Shown: positions 35,524 to 43,466 of the stretch, piece after piece
How the letters are laid out: the number at the start of each line of letters is the position of its first letter
Numbering within the stretch: the first letter of the stretch is position 1
From: Vicinamibacteraceae bacterium
Lineage (GTDB): Bacteria > Acidobacteriota > Vicinamibacteria > Marinacidobacterales > Marinacidobacteraceae
NCBI GenBank assembly: GCA_012271265.1
Contig: JAAXGQ010000043.1
Coordinates: 1 to 54,312, forward strand
Length of the DNA stretch: 54,312 nucleotides
Direction of reading: 5' to 3'
The notes under the pieces: model-generated
The model's database searches: none
Seen by the model: the letters and a program-made list of their open reading frames with translations, nothing else
Told to the model about the DNA's origin: nothing
Program-made: the position numbers and the translations under genes

Positions 35524-37806
35524 ATGATGTCCACCACCGTCGGTCCCCGGGGGGCCTCCCCCGAGACCTCCCGCCTGGAGGCGGAAGTCCTCGGCATGCA
35601 CTGCGCCGGCTGTGTGGCGAGCGTCGAAAAGGCGGTCGGCCGGACCCCGGGGGTCATCGCGGCTTCGGTGAACCTCGCCACCGGCCGGATGGCGGTCGAG
35701 CTCGAGGCGGGAAGCCGGGTGGATCAGACGCTCCGGGACGCCATTGCCGCGGCGGTCGGGGAGGCCGGTGACTATCGCCTGGCTCCGGAACCCGAACCGG
35801 CCCCGGAAGCGGGAGCCGCCGGCCCCGCGGCGGGGAGCGACGCGCCGCCGTCAGGCCGGGCCCTCCGGCCGGCGGGCGCTGCACTCGCGCTCGCGGCCGT
35901 GGCGATGGGGCTCTCGATGAGCCCGGTGGGCGCCTCGGCCGGCGGGCGCGTCGCGCAGCTCCTTCTGTCCGCGCCCGTCGTCCTCTGGCTGGGCCGGGGC
36001 TTCCTTCTCGCGCTCGGGGCCGCGGCGCGACGGCGGATCTTCGGTATGGACAGTCTGATCGGCATGGGCGCCGGGGTCGCGTTCGCGGCATCGACCGTCC
36101 AACTGCTGTTCGGCGTTCCGGACGCTCCCCTCTTCTTCGACACCGCGGCGCTCATCGTGGCGTTTGTCCTGCTCGGCAGGTACTTCGAGGGGCGGGCCCG
36201 AGGCCGGGCGGCTCGAGCCCTCAACCGGCTGCTGGCGATTGCTCCCGACCGGGCGCGCGTTTCCCGAGGCGACGTCTGGAAGGAGGTTGCGGTGGCGGCG
36301 GTCCGCGTGGGGGAGCGGGTGCTCGTCCGTCCTGGCGAGCGAATTCCCCTCGACGGGGCGATCGTGCGCGGTGGCGCGGCCCTCGACGAATCTCTGGTCA
36401 GCGGAGAAAGCGTCCCGGTGGAACGGACCGTCCCGGACCGGGTTCCCGCGGGGGCGATGAACCTCACCGGCGCGATCGAGATCGAAGTGCGCCGGGAGGC
36501 GGCGGAGAGTGCGGTCTCCCGCATCGGCCGGGCCGTCCGGCAGGCGCAGGCCGACAAGATTCCGCTGCAACGGGCCGCCGACCGGGTCGCCAGTGTCTTC
36601 GTCCCGGCGGTCATGGCGGTGGCCGGAGCGACCGCGGCGATCTGGGGCCTGGCCGGAGGCGGAGCGCTCTTTGCCGTGGAGCGGGCGGTGGCGGTTCTGG
36701 TCGTGGCGTGTCCTTGTGCTCTCGGTCTCGCGGTCCCCACCGCGGTCCTGGTGGCGACCGGGCGGAGTGCCCGGCGAGGCATCCTTTTTCGGTCCGGATC
36801 GGCTCTGGAAGGCCTCGCCCGGGTGCGTGCCGTGGCCCTGGACAAGACGGGCACCCTGACCGCGGGAGAGCCCACGGTGGCGCTCGTCGCCCCGGCGCCT
36901 GGCGCCACCCCGGACGAACTCCTCGAGGCGGCCGCCTCTGCCGAGCAAGGCTCCGAGCACCCGCTCGGCGTCGCTCTCGTCGCCTTCGCCCGCTCCGGAG
37001 GGACGCGCCTCCAGCCTCTCCGCCGCTTCGAGGCCATTCCGGGCAAAGGCGTGACGGCGACATTGGAGAACGGCGTGGTGATTCATGTCGGGAGTCCCCG
37101 TTTCGCCCGGGAACTTGGCGCCGCGGCGCCGGCAGGTGACGCTGGGGAACCCGGGGTTTCCGGGCGGCTCGTCGTGCTCCGGGATGGAATCTTCCTGGGG
37201 GCGGTCGGCTTCCGCGACCATCCGCGCCCGGAGGCGCGGGAACTGGTGCGGCAGCTCCACGATGACGGGCTCGCAGTGGCGCTCTTCTCCGGCGACGCCC
37301 CCGGGGCGGTGGCCGCGGTCGGCCGTGAGGCGGGGATCGAGAGCACCGAGGGCGGCCTGCTGCCCGACGGGAAGCTCGAGGCGGTGGATCGCCTGCGGGC
37401 CGCGCATGGGCCGGTCGCCATGGTCGGGGACGGCATCAACGACGCCCCGGCGCTGGCTCACGCCGACATTGGCATCGCCTTCGCCGAGGGGACCGAAGTT
37501 GCGCGCGAGGCGGCGGCGGTGACGGTCATGCGGCCCAACCTGCGTCTCGTCGCCGAGGCGCTCGCGATCGCGCGACGCGCAACGCGGATCATCCGCCAGA
37601 ACCTCTTCTGGGCCTTTCTCTATAACACGGCGGCCATTCCGCTGGCTGCCGGGGTGTTCCATCCCGGGACCGGCCTCCTGCTGCCTCCGGAAGCGGCAGC
37701 CGCGGCGATGGCCCTTTCCTCCATCTCGGTGGTGGGCAACGCTTTGCGACTCGGAAGATCGGCCCCGTCCCGGCGCCTTTCTGGCGCGGCGAGCCGTCCG
37801 GCCTGA
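35524..37806 (+). CDS. copA: Copper-type heavy-metal translocating P-type ATPase
   Basis: The 760-residue pump exports monovalent copper or silver. It has one N-terminal metal-binding domain (GMHCAGC, C27/C30), the CPC membrane motif at 396-398, phosphorylation site DKTGT at 440, the SEHPL motif, and GDGINDAPAL in the hinge. Late-helix residues NLFWAFLYN and MALSSISVVGN match the P1B-1 (Cu+) group. ATG 35524 is followed by a second ATG. It ends exactly where the convergent DUF349 gene ends (TGATCA at 37804-37809, no spacer). No CopZ or CueR-like gene is adjacent. Confidence 0.94.
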   Translation: MMSTTVGPRGASPETSRLEAEVLGMHCAGCVASVEKAVGRTPGVIAASVNLATGRMAVELEAGSRVDQTLRDAIAAAVGEAGDYRLAPEPEPAPEAGAAGPAAGSDAPPSGRALRPAGAALALAAVAMGLSMSPVGASAGGRVAQLLLSAPVVLWLGRGFLLALGAAARRRIFGMDSLIGMGAGVAFAASTVQLLFGVPDAPLFFDTAALIVAFVLLGRYFEGRARGRAARALNRLLAIAPDRARVSRGDVWKEVAVAAVRVGERVLVRPGERIPLDGAIVRGGAALDESLVSGESVPVERTVPDRVPAGAMNLTGAIEIEVRREAAESAVSRIGRAVRQAQADKIPLQRAADRVASVFVPAVMAVAGATAAIWGLAGGGALFAVERAVAVLVVACPCALGLAVPTAVLVATGRSARRGILFRSGSALEGLARVRAVALDKTGTLTAGEPTVALVAPAPGATPDELLEAAASAEQGSEHPLGVALVAFARSGGTRLQPLRRFEAIPGKGVTATLENGVVIHVGSPRFARELGAAAPAGDAGEPGVSGRLVVLRDGIFLGAVGFRDHPRPEARELVRQLHDDGLAVALFSGDAPGAVAAVGREAGIESTEGGLLPDGKLEAVDRLRAAHGPVAMVGDGINDAPALAHADIGIAFAEGTEVAREAAAVTVMRPNLRLVAEALAIARRATRIIRQNLFWAFLYNTAAIPLAAGVFHPGTGLLLPPEAAAAAMALSSISVVGNALRLGRSAPSRRLSGAASRPA

Positions 37807-40761
37807 TCAGTCCCGGCCGGGAGGGCTGGCGTACTCCATGGGCCGCGAGCGGAACGGCCGACGCCGGCCCTTCCCGCGGCGCGGCCCGGAGAATCCCGTC
37901 GGACCGGGCGGCGTCCGCGGCGCCTTCGCGATCAGCCTGCGCGCCAGCTTCTCGATGTCCGCCAGGCAGGCTCGGGCTGCCGGAGCCACGGCCGGCCCGG
38001 AAAGCCGAGCCCGCTCCAGGGTCCGGGCGGCTGCGTTTGCCGCCTCCCGGGCTTCGGCGTCGCGGTCGGCGGCGCCGCCGCGGCGCAGGCTGCGCTCGAG
38101 GTGCGCCGCAAGCTGCGCGGCCCCGCCCCGGGCCGGCGCCTTTGCCGAGCGCGAGTCGAGGGCCCGCGTCTCGGCCAGCCGGGCCTCGAGCCGCCCGATC
38201 AGCCGATGCTGGTCGAACCGGGTGCCGGCAAACGTGTCGGGTGACGCCTCGAAGGCGTCCTGGAGGCTCGCGACGAACTCCCGCTCGATCGCGGGCACGC
38301 CGGTCCTCCGCTCCGATCCTGGCGCCGGATCGCGATAGAGACGCCGGTACTCGCTCCAGATCGGTTCCGCCGCCCGGGCCCGCTCTCCGGGGTCGAGGGC
38401 GGCCAGCCCGGCGAGAGCTTCCCGGAGCGCCTGTTCTTCCTCCGGCTTGAGGCAGGTCGCGACGCCCTTCCCCGAGCCTCCGTTGCGGGCAGCGCCATCG
38501 CGGAATCGGTCCCGGGCGCGGTCGCAGGCGGTCCGGAATTCCTCCCAGAGCGGATCCGAACGCTTCCTGGGGATGGGCGGAGCTTCCTTCCAGGCGCGCA
38601 TGAGGTCGCGGACTGCGCTCCGGACCTGGCCGGCATCCGCGACATCCTCCAGCTTCCGGGCCTGGCTGATCAACTCCTCGCGCACCGGAACATTCGCTTC
38701 GAGCTCGGCCACATGCCGTTTACGGGCCTTCTTCCACTGGGTGAAGTACTGGTCGTTGGCGCTGTGGAAGCGCTTCCACAGCGCGTCGGTCTGCTTGCCC
38801 AGCCCCTTGGAATTCTCGCGCCAGGAGGTCATCAGCCCCCGCATCTCGGCGACCCGCTTCGGATCCGCGCTCTCCGCGATGGATTCGGCCCGGACGACCA
38901 GGGACGCCAGTGCCTCGAGCCTCCGGTTCTGCTCCTGTTCCGCTGCCTCCCGAATCGGCCCGACCCGCTCCAGCAGCTCGGCGCAGACTTCGGTCCACTC
39001 GTCCCAGATTTCCTGTCCCTGCTCGCCCCGGGTATGCCGCGCCCGGAACCAGGAGTGCTCCAGGCGGGTCAGCTCCCGGTCCACGCGGCGGAGGTCCTTG
39101 ACTTCGAGCAGCGCCCGCGCCTTGCGAAGGAGTTCCTGCTGCTCGTCCAGGTTCGACCAGAACTGCCATTCCCGCAGTTCCCGGGCCTCGCGGAGGCGCG
39201 GCATGAGCGCCGCCTGGGAGCGCTGTAGCCGACCCTGCCGTTCCGGTCCGGCAAAGCGCCACGCATCACTGCTCCGTAGGGCCGCGAGGTCCCTGAGCGC
39301 CGACTCCGCCTGTCCGAGGCGGAACGGCTCGGCGGTTTCCAGGGCGGCGAGGCGCTCTTCGAGCCGTTCCAGGCGCTTTTCCGCCTTGCGTCTCTTTCGT
39401 TGCCGCTCTTCCTCGACTCCGGTGAGGGCGGCATCAACCCGCTCCATGGCTTCGTGAAACGGTGCGGGATCGGCTCCCTGGGGCAACGCAAGCCGCTCGA
39501 AGCGCTTCTTCAGGCCTGCCCAGTCCTTGCGCGCCAGCCCCGCGTCGCGACCCGATACGCCCCCCTCGGCGGATTTGGCGAGGGCCTTGGCCTGATCCAC
39601 CATCTCCTCGAAACGGAAGGCCGCGATCCGCTGGCGCTTCCGCTCCCAGGCCCGGTCGCGCGCACTCTTCACCGCCGATCGCCAGCGGTCTGCCGCGCCG
39701 TCCGGGGAGTCCCCGAGCAGCCGCCCGAGCTGCTGATCGCAGGCGTCCACCTGGGCCAGGGTGAGCTCCTCGGCGGGATCCTCCAACCGGGCGAGAACCG
39801 ATGCGGCCTCCTTCGGCATCCGGTCGGGGGCCGGCGCCGCGCGCGCGACGACCGTCGGAGGAACGAGCATCCGATGGGCCAGGCCGGGCCGCGCCGCCGT
39901 CCGGGTACTCGCGGTTTCCGCCGCCTCGAGGCGGGCGAGCAACTCCGGCTCCACCGGCCCTTCCCCGACCAGCGCCCGGGCGCGGTCAAGGAGCGCCCGC
40001 CGTGCTCCGGCAGCGCCGCCGCGCGCCTGAAGGGCCTCGAGGCGATCGAGCCATTCGCGAATCCTGGCTTCGCGAGCGCGCACCTGCTCGGGGTGGTCCG
40101 CCGGCACGCGCTCGTCGAACAGGCGGCGCGCCAGGCCCCGCACTTTCGCAGTGGGCGCCTTCTCGGCCACGCGAAGGAGTTCGTCCGGGTCGACGAGACG
40201 CCGGGTCGCGGCCTGCGCGACGTGCTTGGCCTTCGCCGAGAGCGCCACCCGGGCGAGCGCGGCCTGGCCGCGAACCGCCGCGAGCGCCTGCTTTCTGGCC
40301 TGCGGCGCCTTCGCGGTCGCGGCGACGCGGGTGAGCGCCTCATCCCGCCCGACGTCGCCCTCGGCCCCGACGAGACGCGCTACGGCCTCGCTCCAGACCG
40401 GACGGAAGTGGGCCCGGCAGGCCACCCTTGCCACTGCGGGGAGCGGCTCGATCAGTTCGAGCGCCCGCTGCGACTCGCCGAGGTCCCGATTGTCCGCCGC
40501 GATCCGGACCAGGAGATGCTCGCTGCGCTTGCGGGCGAGCTCGCGGACATCCGGGTCGCTGGCCTCGGCCACGATCTGCAGCAGCAGCCGGGGCGCCTTG
40601 AGCCGCTGGACCGCCTCCGCGCGGACCCCGGCATCGGGATCGCCGCACGCCACCCCGACAAGCGTGTCCGTCTCGTGTTCGGCGAGATTCTCGACGTACT
40701 GCCGGCGAACGTCCGCGTCACGGCTCCGCAGCGGCGACCGGAAGCGATCCAGAAGAAGCAT
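37807..40761 (-). CDS. Large DUF349 / HEAT-like repeat protein
   Basis: The 984-residue cytoplasmic protein begins with HEAT-like alpha repeats (residues ~1-240: ADVRRQYVENLAEHETDTLVGVACGDPDAGVRAEAVQRL). A long, highly charged helical or coiled-coil body follows with several DUF349 units (LWKRFHSANDQYFTQWKKARKRH; PLWEEFRTACDRARDRFRD). The C-terminus is basic (RRGKGRRRPFRSRP), which could bind nucleic acid. DUF349 proteins have no settled function. It has no signal or membrane helix. The start lies 12 bases after a TATATT box and shares a 40-base intergenic region with the divergent MFS gene. Confidence 0.85.
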   Translation of the reverse strand: MLLLDRFRSPLRSRDADVRRQYVENLAEHETDTLVGVACGDPDAGVRAEAVQRLKAPRLLLQIVAEASDPDVRELARKRSEHLLVRIAADNRDLGESQRALELIEPLPAVARVACRAHFRPVWSEAVARLVGAEGDVGRDEALTRVAATAKAPQARKQALAAVRGQAALARVALSAKAKHVAQAATRRLVDPDELLRVAEKAPTAKVRGLARRLFDERVPADHPEQVRAREARIREWLDRLEALQARGGAAGARRALLDRARALVGEGPVEPELLARLEAAETASTRTAARPGLAHRMLVPPTVVARAAPAPDRMPKEAASVLARLEDPAEELTLAQVDACDQQLGRLLGDSPDGAADRWRSAVKSARDRAWERKRQRIAAFRFEEMVDQAKALAKSAEGGVSGRDAGLARKDWAGLKKRFERLALPQGADPAPFHEAMERVDAALTGVEEERQRKRRKAEKRLERLEERLAALETAEPFRLGQAESALRDLAALRSSDAWRFAGPERQGRLQRSQAALMPRLREARELREWQFWSNLDEQQELLRKARALLEVKDLRRVDRELTRLEHSWFRARHTRGEQGQEIWDEWTEVCAELLERVGPIREAAEQEQNRRLEALASLVVRAESIAESADPKRVAEMRGLMTSWRENSKGLGKQTDALWKRFHSANDQYFTQWKKARKRHVAELEANVPVREELISQARKLEDVADAGQVRSAVRDLMRAWKEAPPIPRKRSDPLWEEFRTACDRARDRFRDGAARNGGSGKGVATCLKPEEEQALREALAGLAALDPGERARAAEPIWSEYRRLYRDPAPGSERRTGVPAIEREFVASLQDAFEASPDTFAGTRFDQHRLIGRLEARLAETRALDSRSAKAPARGGAAQLAAHLERSLRRGGAADRDAEAREAANAAARTLERARLSGPAVAPAARACLADIEKLARRLIAKAPRTPPGPTGFSGPRRGKGRRRPFRSRPMEYASPPGRD

Positions 40762-40773
40762 CGGGGGCGCGAG

Positions 40774-40779
40774 AATATA
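40774..40779 (-). promoter_or_regulatory. -10-like box, DUF349 gene
   Basis: TATATT on the minus strand ends 12 bases before the ATG at 40761; no Shine-Dalgarno sequence is present. It lies four bases from the opposing box at 40784. Confidence 0.45.
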
Positions 40780-40783
40780 GCCT

Positions 40784-40789
40784 TAGCCT
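40784..40789 (+). promoter_or_regulatory. -10-like box, MFS transporter gene
   Basis: TAGCCT on the plus strand ends 12 bases before the GTG at 40802; the bases between are C-rich, with no Shine-Dalgarno sequence. Confidence 0.35.
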
Positions 40790-40801
40790 CCGCCCCCGCC
40801 C

Positions 40802-42007
40802 GTGAGCCCCCCGGACTCGAACGCCGCTCTCCGCTGGTCCGCGGCTCCGCTTGCCCTGTTGCTCGCGCTGGGGCTCCTGGATCAACAGGTTGTCGCGCCG
40901 TTGATCGCCGTCATCGCGGCCGGACTCGGGGTCTCCGTGGCGGAGGCGGGTCTCGCGGTCTCCGCCTACGCCGTGGCCGCTTCGGCCGCGGCCCTGCTGA
41001 TCGGCCCCGTTTCGGACGCACGGGGCCGGCGACCGTTCCTGCTGGCGGCCACAGCCCTTCTGGCGGCTGCCGCGGGGCTCGTCGCGGGTTTCCCCGGCTA
41101 CGCGTCCTTCCTCGTGGCCCGGGTCGGCGCGGGCATCGCCGGCGGAACGATCGCGGCGCTGGCCGTGGCATGGGTCGGCGACCGGGTGGCTTACGAGCGT
41201 CGCGGCCGGATCATGGCGCTTCTCCTGGGGGCGGCCATGGGGGCGGCCATCCTGGGCCAGGTCGGCGCCGCGTTCGCGTCGGCCCGGTGGGGGCATCAGC
41301 CCGTTTACGCCGTCCTTGCGGCGGGCGCGGCGCTGACCCTGGTTCCGCTGGCCATGCTGCGCGAGCCGCGGAGGCGATTCGACGACCGGGCTCTCCGGCT
41401 TCGGCTCGCGGGGTACCAGGCCTTCTTCCGCTCCGCGACTCTTCGCCGGGCCGCCCTGGCTGCCTTCTGCCTCTCGGCAAGTCTGGTCGGGGTGTCCACC
41501 TACGCCTCGGGCTGGCTGCAGGAGTTTCGGGGCTACACCGTTGCCGAGGTGGGCCTGATGTACGGCGGGCTCGGGGCTGCAGTGCTCGTCGTCCAGCCCC
41601 TGGCCGGCCCGCTGGCGGATCGGTTCGGAAAGCGTCGCTTCACCATCGCGACGTCCGTGGCCCTGGCCCTGGTCACCGTCACGCTGCCCCTCCTGCCGGG
41701 CTGGGCGGCGCTCGTCGGCCTTCTCGGATTCGGCGTCATCGGGGTGGCGCGGATGGGGGCGTTTGCCGCGCTTCGCAGCGAATTGGCCGGGCCCCGGCGG
41801 CGTGCCGCGTTCCTGGCTTTCTCGAACACCGCTTCACAGATCGGCATCGCCGCGGCCGCGGCCGTTGGCAGCATCCTCTACGGGGTCGGATTCCAGGCAG
41901 TCTGCTGGGGCATGGCCGGCTTCGGGGTGCTCGCCGTGTTCCTGGTGTCCGGAATCGGGCCTCCCGAAGCCGATACGCCCGCTGCCCCCGGAGACGCCGC
42001 CGCATGA
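40802..42007 (+). CDS. MFS transporter
   Basis: This 401-residue inner-membrane protein has 12 predicted helices in two halves. The loop 2-3 signature GPVSDARGRRPFLLAAT and its second-half counterpart GPLADRFGKRRFTIATS are clear. It resembles the drug or metabolite exporter groups; the substrate is unknown. It starts with GTG 40802. The stop overlaps the alpha/beta hydrolase start (ATGA), making a likely three-gene operon with the hydrolase and phosphatidyltransferase. Confidence 0.9.
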   Translation: MSPPDSNAALRWSAAPLALLLALGLLDQQVVAPLIAVIAAGLGVSVAEAGLAVSAYAVAASAAALLIGPVSDARGRRPFLLAATALLAAAAGLVAGFPGYASFLVARVGAGIAGGTIAALAVAWVGDRVAYERRGRIMALLLGAAMGAAILGQVGAAFASARWGHQPVYAVLAAGAALTLVPLAMLREPRRRFDDRALRLRLAGYQAFFRSATLRRAALAAFCLSASLVGVSTYASGWLQEFRGYTVAEVGLMYGGLGAAVLVVQPLAGPLADRFGKRRFTIATSVALALVTVTLPLLPGWAALVGLLGFGVIGVARMGAFAALRSELAGPRRRAAFLAFSNTASQIGIAAAAAVGSILYGVGFQAVCWGMAGFGVLAVFLVSGIGPPEADTPAAPGDAAA

Positions 42008-42924
42008 GCCGCCGCCGGAAGTGGCTCCTGCGTACGCTTCTCGGTCTTCTCGTGGGCGCCATCCTCTTCGTTCTCCTGATTCCGGTGGCGGTCGGGGTGG
42101 CTCTCACCACCGCCACCGGGACCCGGCCGCAGGATCGGGCTCTCACCACCACGCCCCGCGATTTCGGGCTGCGCTACCGGAGCGTCCTGCTCCCCACCGA
42201 AGACGCGCTCCGGGTCTCGGCCTGGCTGCTTCCCGGTTCGGAGCCCGTCCCCTGCGGGGTGGTCATCGCCCACGGGCTGTTCCGGTCGCGGCGCGAAGTC
42301 CTCGATCGGGCGGTCTTCCTCGCCCGCGCCGGTTGCGAAGTCCTCGCGATCGATCTCCGCCGGCACGGCGACACTCGGGGGGGGCGGACCACGCTCGGCC
42401 ACGACGAGCGCTTCGACGTGATCGCCGCGGCCCACTACCTCCGGAAGCGCTCTCCCGGAACCCGCCTCTACCTGATGGGCGTTTCCATGGGCGCAGCGGG
42501 GGTGGCGGGCGCCGGCGCGGCGCTCGCCGACCCACCGTCCGGTGTCGTTCTCGACAGCACCTTCCGGAACGCGCCGGAGGTCATTGACCAGTACGCGGAC
42601 CTGCTCTTCGGGCTGCCTCCCTTTCCCGCCGGGGACCTGACGCGGATGGGCATGCGCCTTTCGGCGCAGTTCCGTGCCGAGGACCTCGACGTGGAGGAGC
42701 ATTCCCGAACCCTGGGCCTGCGAGGCGTTCCCGTTCTGGTGATCGTCGGGACGGAGGATCGCCGGGCGCCGCCCGGGAGTCAGGAGGCGGTGTTTCGGGC
42801 AAACGGCCTTTCCGGGAGCCGGATGCTGACCGTCCGAGGAGCGGGCCACGGGAGGCCGTGCCTCGTCGATCCCGCGGCCTGCCGCGAGGCTTTCGCGGCC
42901 TTCATGGGGCTGTCTTTGCCGTGA
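42004..42924 (+). CDS. Membrane-anchored alpha/beta hydrolase
   Basis: The 306-residue protein has an N-terminal membrane helix (residues ~8-35) and an alpha/beta hydrolase domain. Likely catalytic residues are the Ser in GVSMG, the Asp in GTEDRRAP and the His in GAGHG. It resembles YqkD/FrsA-like esterases, with the usual IAHGLFRSR oxyanion segment. ATG 42004 overlaps the MFS stop and its own stop overlaps the next GTG (GTGA). Substrate unknown. Confidence 0.87.
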   Translation: MSRRRKWLLRTLLGLLVGAILFVLLIPVAVGVALTTATGTRPQDRALTTTPRDFGLRYRSVLLPTEDALRVSAWLLPGSEPVPCGVVIAHGLFRSRREVLDRAVFLARAGCEVLAIDLRRHGDTRGGRTTLGHDERFDVIAAAHYLRKRSPGTRLYLMGVSMGAAGVAGAGAALADPPSGVVLDSTFRNAPEVIDQYADLLFGLPPFPAGDLTRMGMRLSAQFRAEDLDVEEHSRTLGLRGVPVLVIVGTEDRRAPPGSQEAVFRANGLSGSRMLTVRGAGHGRPCLVDPAACREAFAAFMGLSLP

Positions 42925-43454
42925 CCCTCGCCAACCAGCTCACGGTGGCGCGGCTGCTGCTCGCGCCGGTGGTCGTCACCTGCGTGATCTACGCCCGGTT
43001 CGGATGGGCTCTGGCCGCGCTCGCCCTGGCCGGCCTCACCGACGCGGTGGACGGGGCGGTGGCGCGCTGGCGGCAAGAGGACAGTCAGCTCGGGGCGCTG
43101 CTCGATCCGCTTGCCGACAAGGTCCTTGTGGTCTCGGCGGTGGCCATCCTGGCGGCGCCGCTGGAGGGCCTGACCGTCCGCATCCCGGCCTGGGTCGCCG
43201 TGGCGATCCTGGCTCGGGACGCGGTGATCCTGCTTGTCACCGGGGCCTACAACCTTGCGGTCGAGCGGCGCGACTTCCGTCCTACCCGGCTGGGGAAATG
43301 GGCGACAGCGGTGAACGTCACCGGGATCTTCTGGATCCTCGTCGCCAACCACCTGCGCCTCGAGTCGGCCGTCACCACCATCATCCTGGGAATGATGGCG
43401 GCGCTGACAGCGCTGACTTCGATCCAGTACCTGGTGCGCGTGCGGGAGCTCTGA
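42921..43454 (+). CDS. CDP-alcohol phosphatidyltransferase family protein
   Basis: The 177-residue membrane protein starts VTLANQLTVARLLLAPVV, like PgsA, and carries DAVDGAVARWRQEDSQLGALLDPLADK, the full catalytic signature. It is the second PgsA-like protein in the window. It may be a cardiolipin synthase of the CDP-alcohol type or a redundant PgsA. The GTG at 42921 gives GTGA coupling to the hydrolase gene. It converges with the TRAP permease gene, 12 bases between stops. Confidence 0.88.
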   Translation: MTLANQLTVARLLLAPVVVTCVIYARFGWALAALALAGLTDAVDGAVARWRQEDSQLGALLDPLADKVLVVSAVAILAAPLEGLTVRIPAWVAVAILARDAVILLVTGAYNLAVERRDFRPTRLGKWATAVNVTGIFWILVANHLRLESAVTTIILGMMAALTALTSIQYLVRVREL

Positions 43455-43466
43455 TCCCGGCGGGAC

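Noticed and set aside
39400-42003. Long plus-strand frame running into the alpha/beta hydrolase
   Set aside because: It is antisense to the DUF349 gene and overlaps the MFS gene; the hydrolase family start is at 42004.
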